From Paramarasmius palmivorus (taxonomy: Eukaryota > Basidiomycota > Agaricomycetes > Agaricales > Marasmiaceae), in contig JAYKXP010000015.1 of assembly GCA_037176845.1 (NCBI GenBank), forward strand, positions 620,001 through 684,000: 64,000 nt of DNA, read 5' to 3'. Below are positions 24,316 to 35,095 of the stretch, piece by piece. Every line of letters begins with the position of its first letter. Within the stretch, counting starts at the first letter, position 1. A model generated the notes under the pieces. The model was not told where the DNA came from, made no database searches, and saw only the letters and a program-made list of their open reading frames with translations. Made by a program: the position numbers and the translations under genes.

Positions 24316-25231
24316 ATGAAGTTCTATCAAGCAACATGGGGCTACAGCGCCATGACCAATAACACGTACTACGACGACGATCATCGTACGGTGTACAAAG
24401 TCAATACACCTTTCAAAATCACAAATCGGACGACTACCATCGTCAAGATGCTCGACCCGGAGCCAGAACTCGTATCTCCAGCACCAGATGAAGAACATGT
24501 TCAGCTCACAGACCTTGGCGAGCCGTCATCAGGGCTGAGGAGGCGGTCGACAGCGACAAGTGCTAGTAGTATTGATCCTGATAAGAAGAATGGGGAGTGG
24601 GAAGAGGACAGTGCGCCTTTACCCGAAGACGCGAACCTGGGTTTCGCGGGGCCGAGATATGGGCAGGCGTTTGAATATCTGGCTCAGATTGACTGGAGGT
24701 TCTTCACCAGCTCAAAGTTTCGATTTGGAGATGGGATGGAGGTGATGTCGAAGGATTTCTTCAGGAAAGAGGGTTGGGGGCCGTATGGGCGGTGAGTTAT
24801 GTCCATTATCTTGTTGCTGTTCTTTACTGAAAGCTTTTAGGCATCGACTATTCACTGCTAAGGATGGAAAGGAATACAAGTGGTGCTTGCAATGGTGGGA
24901 GTCTGAGGTATGTTCTGTGCATCTCCGAGCTTTTGAGCGATCTTCTCAACTGATCCTTCTTGATAGCTCATACTTAATGACGGCTCCAAGACGCGAGTAG
25001 CCAAATTCAATCGAAAATCCTTCGGTGTCATTGGGAAAGCATCACCTGCGTATCTTGAGATTCTTCCTCCAGGAGAGCACATGGTAGATGAGATATTTGT
25101 CACGTTTATCTACATCGAGAAGCTGCGGAAAGAGAAAGAGAGAGCAGCAAAGCACAATGGTGGTGGTGAGTCCCTGGAACTAGCTCTGGGACAGGTTGCT
25201 AACATCGATCTCACGTTGTACAGGAGGCTGA
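24316..25231 (+). CDS. DUF6593 domain protein
   Basis: The protein starts MKFYQATWGYSAMTNNTYYD and has an acidic, Ser-rich linker followed by the DUF6593 core (FEYLAQIDWRFFTSS ... YKWCLQWWESELILND ... EILPPGEHMVDEIFVTFIYIEKLR). This beta-rich family of unknown function is expanded in Agaricomycetes. Three exons are clear. The 3' end has two readings: continuing without splicing to a stop at 25278, or splicing a 56-nt intron (GTGAGT to TGTACAG with a GCTAAC branch site) to a stop at 25231. I prefer the second because the intron signals are very good. No signal peptide or membrane span is visible. Confidence 0.75.
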
Positions 25232-25466
25232 ATACTGCGTTCCAAAGTGCTGTGCTCCAGATCGTTTATATTTTTTGACACAGCGCCATCCCAAAATCAT
25301 GCGAGTCATGTCTTCCTAGTATGCGCGTATTGTTTTTCTATTATTTGCAGCGTCGTCTTCCTCGAGTTGATGTGCGGTCATCGGGATCTACCCATATGCC
25401 TTTTCTCCACGCAACTTTTAGTGAAGATAACCGTAACGTGTATTAGTCTCCCTGTAATAACATGCC

Positions 25467-28163
25467 TTGAGTTTCGTTCATTGCCTTAGCCTGTCGGTAC
25501 TCGTCACAGCCAGACAATATATATACAAAAACTTGCAGCAGAGGTCTTCGCTGGATGATATCGTGTTCGGCACTGGAAACAACTCACAAGGCAAAGCTAC
25601 TGTCACACGCTTTTTACGCGACCATGGTGACAAGCTCGCAACGATGATTTTCGAGCGCTCGCCGGTCTCATTTGACAAGTTCATCGAAGGAGAATTCATG
25701 CAGAAAAAGCTCCAGAAAGAGGGACAAGCCATTCAAGCAATCTTTTCACGCCGGAAAGGGTCCTCCATTCACTCCGTTCTTGATGACTTTAACATGAAGT
25801 CGTTTGAGGAGAAGTTGAAAGATGCTGCCCCTATCTTATGGTCAATGCTTTCAGATGTGGCGCAAGCAAAAGAGGAGCCAGAGTTGAGCCGAGAAGAGTC
25901 ATCAAGACGAAGTAAAGAGTTGGTGAGTGTAAAATCAAATATTCTTCAACCAACAATTAATGATCATCATATGGGAATCAGGTTTTCGTTTGCATTTGTG
26001 CCATGATCTCAGTTGTACGGTCACAAAAGGCCAACACTTTCCAGGTTGTTATTGGGCTCTTTCTTCTCGGATCAGGCGCATCAAAACGGGAGATTGATGT
26101 GCTAGCTCATGCCGGCCTCTCCGTTTCGTATCCCACTGTCATGGATCATGTGAAGGCACTCTCGGTGGAGAACATGAAGATTGTACAAGAGGTCATCAAG
26201 GTCATCATGTGCTTCCTTGTCTGGGACAACGTGAACTTTGCGTTCCGAGTTGAATCACAACGTCTCGAATCAAAGGATCATTTCGACAGTGGAACCACCG
26301 CCACTCTGATCGCACTCTATGACCCCTATACGAATAAGAATGCAGAGCATGGCACACTTCCTCTGTCCATGAAGCCACCTCGCACTTCAATGAAGGAGAT
26401 AATTGATGAAGAAGAACTGCATCTCCTGCCTTCCCCTGAGGACATGGTAAATCTTGAACAATGCTGTTTGTGGCAACTAAAGCAGATTGCACTGCAACAC
26501 AAATCGGAACTCGCACATCTCAAAAAGGATTTTGCTCCGTCTCCTCCAGTTGAGACAGAACAAATAGCTGTTCACCAAACTGAGCAATATCCCCTGCCTG
26601 CAATGCATGAAGACGAATCAACAATTGACGGTACCTTAAAGGTGATAGAGACGTTGATGGAGAAGGTGGGCTTGACTGAGGAGGAAATTGAAAAGCATGG
26701 GCTAGTATTTGCAGACGGAGACCTCTTATCGGGGTCGTTAGAGAACACGGTAAGGTCAAACTAAATGAACTTGAACCTTAAACTTACTGCACCCGGGCGA
26801 TAGGGCGAATCGGCACGACGTAACTCAAAGAAACTTGTCCTTGGGCTATTTGCCCTTATCCGCCGTTTTGGACTGTTCCACTGCAAAATGGCGGGTGCTC
26901 GTATGGTCCACAATGAGCACTGGGGCACTCCAAACTCGAAGTGGTCCGGTACACTATGGTGGGAAAATAACACGCTTTTGGAACGCAAGTCTGTGGCTGC
27001 CGGGTGGCAATCAAAAAAAGCGACACCCTGGAAGCAAAGTCACGAATTAATTCAGATCTCACTTGCGGGACATATTCTCGACGGGTTTCGCATTCATTGT
27101 GGAGCCAACGACTTTGATTCCTGGGCTAAAACAGCAACTATGGAGCAGTTTGATGCCGTGGCGGATGCAGTATACAGCAACCTATTCACCAGCCAAGCCT
27201 ACGCCACACAGCATGCAAGGCCGGATCATGACACCGTTTTCACTAACAACATTCTTTATAACCGCGACGCACTCTTCTACTGGCTATTTGTTACATCAAT
27301 TAAGGCTGGTAATATCGGCCGAGTTATCCTTGTACTCCGTGTTTGGATGGTTATGATGCGCACACCAAAAACAATGCCCCGGTATGCCGATGCAATCTTC
27401 GAGACTCTCAAACGCATTGAGAAATATCCTGAGCAGCTCCGGTAGGCGTTTAATATTCTAGATTATGTATACATCACTGCAACTCACTGTTTACCTCTCA
27501 ATAGAAAATTCTTTCTCCATAACTGGCTAGTCAACCTTACTGGCCGTGCAAACGGCTTCAAAGAGGTTGACCTTTTACAAGAGCATCAAAACTTTTGGCT
27601 GAAGGTGCGTGATGGAATTGTCAAACTGAATGTCATATCTTCAAAGTACATTATAGATTATCTACCGAGCGAAAGGTCCTAACCGAAGTTGGGAATGGTT
27701 GTCCATGATTTCTGTCTGCATCTACACTCTTCGCCAGGCTCTTCTGTCAGTGGCCAAAATGTTCGACATCCCTGTTTATGGTAGCAAGCACACCATACCC
27801 GACATGACACGGGAGATCAAGCGCATTGCTGATGCCTTGGAGGCAGAGAAAATTCAAGAGCATGTGCCTGATCGACTAGCAAACGAGTTTGTAAAGCCAG
27901 TTCGTGATTTGCTGGCTGAAGGCTTCAAGTATGACGAGAAGCGTACAGCATTTGCAAAGTACCGGGATGACGGTGGCGTTGTTGTCAACCTGGGCGCTGA
28001 AGGAGATGCTGTTGCCGCTGTACGCGGAGATGACGAAGAAGAAGAGGTTGATCTTGAATATGAGCCAACACCGGAGGATCTGGCACTGGATGATGAGGAA
28101 CCTTATGACCTTCACGCGGACCTTCTGAATCTTGCAGAGTCAATGATAGCCGATGATTTCTAG
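25467..28163 (+). CDS. DUF6589 domain protein
   Basis: The reading runs through at least five exons. Early exons carry FLRDHGDKLATMIFERSP and APILWSMLSDV; the next begins FVCICAMISVVRSQKAN and continues GLFLLGSGASKREIDVLAHAG, the best conserved part of the family. Then come LVWDNVNFAFR, QISLAGHILDGFRIHCG, NLTGRANGFKEVDLLQEHQ and AKGPNRSWEWLSMIS, ending in a highly acidic tail. All junctions after about 25640 keep the frame. The 5' end is unclear: the open frame begins before any in-frame ATG, so an upstream exon between 25280 and 25500 is likely. The biochemical role is unknown; the Asp residues in the DN and D-G motifs could be a diverged nuclease core, which is speculation. Confidence 0.78.
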
Positions 28164-28189
28164 AGTACCAATATCAAATTCACATTCCT

Positions 28190-30794
28190 TTATACAATTA
28201 TTACATCGTCCCCTGCATTAGCACCTGCGTCACCGTCAAGAGATATATTATAACGTGCAGCACTGTCCTCAAGCTGGGCATCAAATATCTGTTCCAAGTG
28301 ATTTGCTCTGTCAACAATGTCAGAACCATCCTCGTTGAATGTACGGCAATTTCGAAAGAGCAAACGCCATGCTTGTATGTACTCGTTTACGGTCCCAAAA
28401 CCCTTGGCGGCAGATTTGGCCATCATCATTTGACGAATATTCGACATTGAAATTGGTTCCTTGATGACCTCATAGTACTCCGACCAATCCTAATAATGAC
28501 TTAGACAATTGCACACTGTAATCTGAGATGAACGTACATTTCTTCGTGGTAGATTGATGAAGGGTGCACACATCTTCTCCGCCACAAGGTGTCGACCTTG
28601 TCCCCGACCTTTCGGTACCATGTCACCGGTCTCAACTTGATAGACAGCATCGAAGCATTCCTGGAAGAGCTTGATAAGCTTCTCTCGTCTCTGTTTCTCT
28701 GCTGCAGCCAGCCATTGATTGAACTGTCGTTCCTTGTTAGCTTCTTCACGTGCGACCTGTTGCGCATCTGGATGTTGAATGACTTGTTCTTGAACAATCT
28801 TGACAACCTCATCACCAAAGCGAGTTCCCAGTGTCCACGGAAATAGTAGTCGAAAGACTCCCGGTGAAGTAACTGCTCTCGGACGTGCTACAAGCTTGTC
28901 AATGAGCTCGTCCGACATCAGGTAGTCAGGAAGAATGGTGCGTTGCATCGGAAAGTCCCTGTCAATAACACCACGGCGCCATCTTTGCAGAGATGACCTC
29001 ACGGCCTCTTGCAATTCCTCTGACGGTTTTGCGGTACGAGGGAAGCGTGTCGGATATGGGTATTTAATCTTGATGACGTCAACAGGAAACTCGTTCGGTG
29101 TGCAGTTATCGCAGCATCGAACACCAGGAGGCGCAGTAAATGGTGAGGGTACTAGAGAATCGTCACAGTTCAATGCTGGACTATGTTAAATAGCAACAAA
29201 CTTACATTTTGTTGAGTTTTCAAAGAATTCATCCCATGCCTTACGTCGACATTTGCTAGTCGCAACAAAGAAGGCCATGTACTTTCTATCACGAGCCTCA
29301 AGAGCGGAAAGAGCAACTTTCTTTGCCCCTCTTCGACGACCTGGTGCTTGGGTTTCAGCTTGAACTTGCTCGCCAGCATCTTCAGGAGGGTCTTCCCTGT
29401 CAATAGCCGCGATCCTATCGAACTCGCCGCTCCCTGTACCAACGATATTGCGAGCATCAGTAGGGTCTGGGTTCGGATCACCTATATCATCATCAATTTC
29501 TTCTTCGTCACCTTCATCTGTATCAAACTCGACGACGTGACGTGTATAAGCAGCCTTTGTCAAGTATAAAACTGCTTCGCCAATATCTTGAGGCTTGCGA
29601 ACGCAACGCCCGACCTTCTGTACAAGAGACGAGAATGTGCGAGGGGCATGCCACAATATGACGCATTTGATATTCCGGAAGTCCATCCCCTGCACAAGAT
29701 GTGAGTACATGTGTATCGATCCTCAAATTGCTACTTACCATTCCCAGTGCATCTGTTGCGGGAACGCCGAGATGTGTACCATCCCGTAACCCTTCCTGGA
29801 TTGCCACCTTCCGTTCTTCGTCAATATACCGGTGATAAAATTCAAACGCGACTGCTGGAAGGTGTTGCGGTCGATGTTTACGCAGGAAATCTTGGATCCC
29901 TTCAGCTTCGCTGCGACTATTGACATAGATCAATGTTTGCGGGAACTCTGAAGGATTTGGGGTGTCGGATTTCGGGAACAGACTCAGCAGATCTGCGTAT
30001 GTGTCTTGAGGTTGCTGCATAACCCGGACGGACAGTGCCACATTGAGTTTTGCGTTCGATACAGCTACCTTTTTACAGTTGGTGGGTAGCTGGAGTTTGT
30101 GCTGAATGTCCGAAAGCACGTCCGGAGGAAGAGTCGCTGAAGCAACGAGCACCGGGACTCTGTCGGGAAGTCGGCCTAGTAACTGGGACAGCACGGCGTA
30201 CTCGGGTCGGAAGTCACCTCCCCACTCGCTGATGCAGTGTGCCTCGTCGATAACAACACCTATGCATTTCTCCACGAAGATGGGGTTCTTCAAAACCTTG
30301 CTACTGAATCCTGGAGACAGGGCCTTCTCTGGTGACACGAACACAACGCGATGCTTGACTTCTACCTTGCCATTTCGCTCCTACACTCAGAGAATCAGTG
30401 AAACAGCCATAAATTATTGAATTGAACTGACCTCGAAGATATCTTCCTCTCTACCACCCGCAGAATTTAGGGCTATAGCCGGTATGCCCCTATCCACCAA
30501 ATCCTTCACCTGAGCATTCATGAGCGCGTTGAGCGGACTGATAACAACAAGAACCTTCAGCCGTCGTGATGAATCAATTCCTGGAGCCCAATGATAGAAT
30601 AAGGGATACCAAAATGCCATGGTTTTACCCCCACCCGTAGGTACGTCGTATATAACACTCTGACCCCGCATCATGCTCTGTCCCGCCTCCTCCTGGTGCT
30701 CTCTGAGTGCCTCTATGCCAAAAACTCGACACATATTGTCACGGGCAAGCCTAAGATGCGATTCGGTGAGTCTCTCGGGCCATTGGGGAGGCAT
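28190..30794 (-). CDS. RecQ-type DNA helicase with zinc-binding and bromodomain
   Basis: Five exons (30794-30432, 30380-29739, 29689-29206, 29151-28538, 28489-28190) give exactly 800 residues. Helicase motifs are in order: Walker A VPTGGGKTMAFW, DEAHCISEWGGDFRPEY, VLVASATLPP, TLIYVNSRSEAEG, ATDALGMGMDFRN and the arginine-finger motif LVQKVGRCVRK. The RecQ zinc-binding cysteines appear as KCRRKAWDEFFE and later CCDNC. After a basic helical linker, the C-terminus reads FINLPRRNDWSEYYEVIKEP and then MSNIRQMM and FRNCRTFNEDGS, which is a bromodomain with its conserved acetyl-lysine-binding Asn in the NCRTFN context. RecQ enzymes unwind DNA 3' to 5'; the bromodomain would direct this one to acetylated chromatin. 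Start at 30794 gives MPPQWPERLTESHLRLARD. Confidence 0.88.
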
Positions 30795-31349
30795 GGTGGA
30801 CGACGACGTGGCAGACTTTGTTGAGATCGAGGGCGGAAAGTCGGGTTGCTAGCGATCGAACGGGGGCATATTTTGAAAAATGGAAAAAATCACGTTTATT
30901 GGGTGATAATATCGAACATTTCTAGCTATGCTTTGGGGATGTAGGTTGAGTTTCGGGACACAGTGCTGGAGGATGGTGGTGGTTTTGCGGCTAAGTTCGA
31001 AAAGTCACCTGATTTAACTCCGACCCAGCCAAACCCTCGGTATTCTGTTCCAGTCGCTGCGCCGGTGAAGGGTAGGGCCCCATCACCGTGCAAAGCGGCT
31101 GGTGTCGAGTCTATGTGAAACGGCGCGGATCACCTGGGGTTGCCCACGCTCGCGTTCCTTCCTCTCATACCACCACGAAGCAACATGACCCTAGAGTCAA
31201 GGTTTGCAAACATGCTTCAACTTACCTTTAATGTTGAGAATTCTTGTCGGACTCGAGAAAAGTGACTGCCATTATCCATCGATATTGCACCCTCTTTAAC
31301 ACCTGGCAGGAGTAAATTCTGCAGGGTTCTACTTCTCATCTTGGCTATC
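30795..31349. other. Intergenic, 5' flank of the RecQ gene
   Basis: No gene recognised. If the module is mobile, its right boundary should lie in this stretch. Confidence 0.4.
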
Positions 31350-31545
31350 ATGGAACCTTATCGCACAAGGACGATAGGCAGGCGAAGAACGTATGTAGCG
31401 GAGCTCCTTTATCCATTCACAATACTAACTATCTCCTAGCAGTGCTCACCTGATAATTCGTCCTGACAGTACACGAGCCCATATACGTGTCCCCAACCCA
31501 GATAAACGCAAATCCGTGCCAAAATCAAAGATACCATCAATTTAA
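31350..31545 (+). CDS. Possible 48-residue basic microprotein
   Basis: Exon 1 (31350-31390) reads MEPYRTRTIGRRR. A 49-nt intron with a GTATGT donor and an ATACTAAC branch site leads to exon 2 (31440-31545), which ends PDKRKSVPKSKIPSI. The acceptor is of the NAGNAG type (TAGCAG), so a 47-residue form lacking one Ser is equally possible. The textbook intron is the main evidence. The product is strongly basic and unknown to me; a chance ORF cannot be excluded. Confidence 0.35.
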
Positions 31546-31990
31546 TTTTCCATTGGGCCGTCCTAGTCAATCTCGTATCTGCAGAGGCGAATTATGCTGA
31601 AGCTTCTCTGTCTGATGGGTCTGGAAAGACATACCATCACTATCCACTCTCTCCCGATTTCGGTCTCATCTTGACAAGCTTATCAAGGCTTCCACCAATC
31701 ACATCGTCAAACTATCATTCGTTCTTCGCCTTCTGTGTTCGTGCGGCATTTTTAGACCCTTAAGAAGACCCACCCGCTGACCCCACTATACAGTCATCGA
31801 ATGCCTACGCTAGGTGCTGGCGGATATCGCTTTATCACCAGTATTGACAGGACGCTTCTGTGAATCCCCAGGCCACAACAACCGGCTCCCCGTTCTTCCA
31901 CTGCGGATACCTATTCTTATCGGAAAGGATGTATATGGGTACATATATCCTCGATACTCAAATTCGTCATTCAGCTAACAGGCTTTCGTC
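31546..31990. other. Intergenic, 5' flank of the 2OG oxygenase gene
   Basis: No gene or repeat recognised. Confidence 0.45.
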
Positions 31991-33623
31991 ATGCAGAGCA
32001 TTCTATCCCTCCTACGTTCTCTATACGCACTACTCTTCGGTACGCGAAAGCTGCCAAGCGTCGCGGTAGATCCTCCACCTTATGTGTTTCCCTCGCCGAC
32101 AAAGCAAGATTGTACGTTCGTCGACTCTTTTCATGTTTAGATCGATATCTTATTGAGGGTTTCTGTAGTGGAATATGCCGATCTCGCTATCATCGACCTT
32201 TCAAAAGCCTCTACTGCTGAGGGCCGACAGCTTCTCGCTGGTCAGATAACGCAAGCCATGCATGAGCATGGGTTCTTCTACGTCATTAACCATGGATACA
32301 CGCAAGAGCAGGTAGGCGTTCTGCTTTGTTCCAAGAAACATCTTGACTAAGTCGATTTGAAGACCAACCGCGTCTTCAGCATTGCTAATGTCGTATTTGA
32401 TGGTGTGGCCGAGGAAGAGAAGAAGCTCTACGCAGGAGAATCGGAGTCTATATATGAAGGCTACAAGCCAAAGCAGACTTGGGTACGTCCATGCAACTAT
32501 GTAAAGGCATCTGATACTTATTGGAGCCACCTCAGAAAATCCAAGAGGGTGTACGGGATCAGATTGAGCATTACAATAGTACGTTGTTGGAGTCACTACC
32601 GAATGAGTGGTTGTCTGATGGATTAATATTCTCTAGTCAACCGTCAAGTAGATCAACGCGAGCATCCCGAACCAGTCCGACCGTTCTTGAAGGAAATCAA
32701 GGCCTTCGCTGAGCATAATCATTACAACATCCTGTTCCCGATCCTGCGGTACGTACGGGTGGTATATTACTTCGAGCTGTCTCGCTTACGGTCAACGCGA
32801 TGACAGGTTACTTGCTCTCGGCTTAGAGTTACCTGAAGACACCTTAGTCAACCAACATAGGTTCGATGCTGCGGGGGAATCGTCAGGTATGTATTGGTCG
32901 TCCGCGGATCGTCTCGATGATTGACATTGGGCCTCTTCATTAGTCAGGTTCATGAAATAGTATGTTGATTCCTAATGCAGACTATTGTCGTTTATCTGAC
33001 AACTTGTACAGTCATCCGCGGTCGCCGGAGGAAGAGGAAAAGACGAAAAATGTTTGGCTCAAAGGTCACACTGGTGCGCGATATGTTATCAAGTACCCTT
33101 TCGTTCTTTGACATGGTTCCCATCAGATATCGGTTCGATTACCATTCTTTGGTCCCAGCCCGTGGGTGGTCTCCAGATCCTATCTCCCGACGGTGAATGG
33201 CGATGGATTCGCCACATCGACAACGCACTGGTCAGTAATGGACCTCTTGATTGGATACAAGTATCAAACTAAAGCAACTGTGTGCAGGTCGTCAACGCAG
33301 GTGATGCCATCGATTTCCTTTGTGGTGGATTCTACCCTGCCACCCGTCACCGAGTCATTCAACCACCCACCGATCAGAAGAACTGTCCCCGTCTCGGCGT
33401 GTTCTATTTCGCGATGGCAGACGACGACACTGAGCTCAGTCCTCACAAGGAAAGCCCGGTTCTTCAACGTGTTGGATTTACCGACGTAGCTGAACCACCT
33501 ACAATGCATGCTTGGAGGAGAGGTCGAACTTCGGCTTATGGACGGAGCGTGTTGACCGCAGGAAAGCAGAAGGGTGTTGAGGAAGAGACCATTCATGGAG
33601 TTGTGGTGAAGCATTACAATTGA
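31991..33623 (+). CDS. 2-oxoglutarate/Fe(II)-dependent oxygenase (isopenicillin N synthase-like)
   Basis: The start at 31991 gives MQSILSLLRSLYALLFGTRK, a possible membrane anchor. The N-terminal DIOX_N part reads LAIIDLSKASTAEGRQ and MHEHGFFYVINHGYTQEQ. Later exons give GVRDQIEHYN, FPILRLLALGLELPEDTL, then the iron-binding HTDIGSITILWSQ (His-x-Asp), and GGFYPATRHRVIQPP with the distal His and the 2OG-binding Arg. About nine exons are needed. Enzymes of this fold hydroxylate, desaturate or ring-close small molecules with 2-oxoglutarate and oxygen; fungal relatives work in secondary metabolism. It is about 10 kb from terpene synthase 3, so a tailoring role is possible but unproven. The stop follows VVVKHYN. 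Confidence 0.86.
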
Positions 33624-33769
33624 TGGTTTGATAGGTCTTGGTCCCGCTGTTACACTTTTCATTTCCTTTGATGTATGCTAACGGACGGGATTTTTTGTCA
33701 ATGGATCCAAGTTACCTTCATCCTTGATCCTAAGCTTTTTACTGGATATCAACTCCCCGAATCGCCGTT

Positions 33770-34175
33770 ATTTACGGTTTGATCTTGCACTATGAGAAGT
33801 GGAAGAACTCCGAGCAGCCGTTCAAGGAGAAGGCTGCACCGTAAGTGATTATGACTAGCAGCATGAGTGGGTGAACGAAGGTTCCTAGTAATTTGAGATT
33901 GATTTCCAAACTCCAGGACTCGCCTACGTTCGCATTCGTACATGGTATCTCAAAGCGTCGTAGGACAGGTCACCTCCACCTTTGCTCACGAACTCATCGC
34001 TCGGGATTCGTGTAAACGGCATCGCCCCAATGTAGCATTTCTGCATCGCCTGTTGGGATGGCGCTTCCCATCCATATCCCAGCCAGTGCACACGTTGAGA
34101 TATATGTACGGTTAGTTACGAATTCTTTCATTAATGGCGAAACAATATTGGTCGATGGGGCCTATGTAAAATTTT
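33770..34175 (+). pseudogene. Relic of a short-chain dehydrogenase gene
   Basis: Pieces match the intact SDR at 37535-38800 in order: GAGAAGTGGAAGAACTC near 33791, then GATTATGACTAGCAGCATGA, then a stretch ending GGGATTCGTGTAAACGGCAT, and finally TTAATGGCGAAACAATATTG, which encodes INGETI of the SDR C-terminus. Frames are broken and the N-terminal half is missing. The copy lies 3.5 kb upstream of its source and just downstream of the oxygenase gene. Confidence 0.8.
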
Positions 34176-34329
34176 TTGACCGTTCTGGACGATTCATAGA
34201 CCAACTCCATCCTTCCAGAAAACATATATCGTCGTATTTAAAATGACGGAAACATATGATAGTAAGTAGTTTCCATTTCCTGCCTGCAGCCTTTGTACAC
34301 CGTCGCGAATAAATAAACCTCGATCATGA

Positions 34330-34793
34330 TTATTGGCTCAAGCCTACGCCCAACCCCACCGCTATCACAACCAGGATGACCAGAACCCCAAAGGTTGCTA
34401 GGGCAGCTAGGCATCGTTTTCCCCACTTCAGCTCCGCCTCCCTCATTTTCTGAAGTCTCCGCGTACGTTCTTCAGGTGACATACGAATCCATTCAGAGTC
34501 TGGGTGCGTCTCCGCATTGACGACGGGCTCCCTCAAAGGTGACACCAGAACGATGGCCCCGAAAATCCACAATACGGGAAAATCTAACGGTCGAAGAGGT
34601 CAGCTATGCATACTACGACGTTCGGAAGCTAGTGCAAGAGAGATGACTCACAGAACCCGTATTTAAAGTAGATTTTGGCGAGTGTTTCTGGTTCCTGCTC
34701 CTCGTCCAAGGCTTCGCCATGCACAGAAGGCTGACTGGACCGTCTCTGGAAAAGAGAAGGGTTTGAATCTGCTCTGCTTGAAATTCTTTGCAT
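34330..34793 (-). CDS. Small two-span membrane protein
   Basis: Two exons joined across an intron with a GTGAGT donor and TTAG acceptor give about 130 residues. The N-terminus MQRISSRADSNPSLFQRR is Ser-rich and precedes the segment KYGFYFPVLWIFGAIVLVSP, the first membrane span. A charged loop with MSPEERTRRLQKMREAELKW follows, then a second span, CLAALATFGVLVILVVIAVG, and a short tail. A conserved fungal family with the YGF-hydrophobic-SPLR pattern exists, but its function is unknown to me. No signal peptide; topology is probably both ends in the cytosol. Confidence 0.68.
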
Positions 34794-35095
34794 GCAAGGG
34801 AATGAGACTCTAGCTTGCTCTGGTGTGGCGTTTGGGCTTGAATTCCGGAGTGATCATGTTGAAAGATTAAAAGCCAAAAAGAAGGCAGGTCCTTTTACAT
34901 GGGGCGGGAAGAGTACAAAGATATTACCATTTCGGAAATAAAGGTCAAAGCACAATGAAGATAACGACCAATATAATTCAGCAAATTGAATAGCTTGACA
35001 CCGCAGGGTCACTGACCCGCCATTAGGCACTGTGAAACGTTCTACGCCTGATTATCTGATCCTAGGGTTGGACAACGTGCAGGACTTCCTGAAAC
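34794..35095. other. Intergenic
   Basis: Nothing recognised between the two leftward membrane-protein genes. Confidence 0.45.

Larger units (their letters stand above)
25467..30794. mobile_element. Candidate mobile module: DUF6589 protein plus RecQ-bromodomain helicase
   Basis: Two large genes face each other with 26 bases between their stop codons, an unusually tight arrangement for this window. One encodes a DUF6589 protein and the other a RecQ-type helicase ending in a bromodomain. DUF6589 proteins occur in many dispersed copies in Agaricomycetes, which suggests mobility, though no transposase activity has been shown to my knowledge. I looked for inverted terminal repeats and target-site duplications in about 25230-25560 and 30795-31100 and found none by eye. 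The element call is therefore inference from arrangement and gene content. Confidence 0.4.

Noticed and set aside
25230..31100. Inverted terminal repeats around the DUF6589/RecQ pair
   Set aside because: Comparison of both flanks by eye found only a weak direct similarity (GACACAG), not enough for a terminal repeat.
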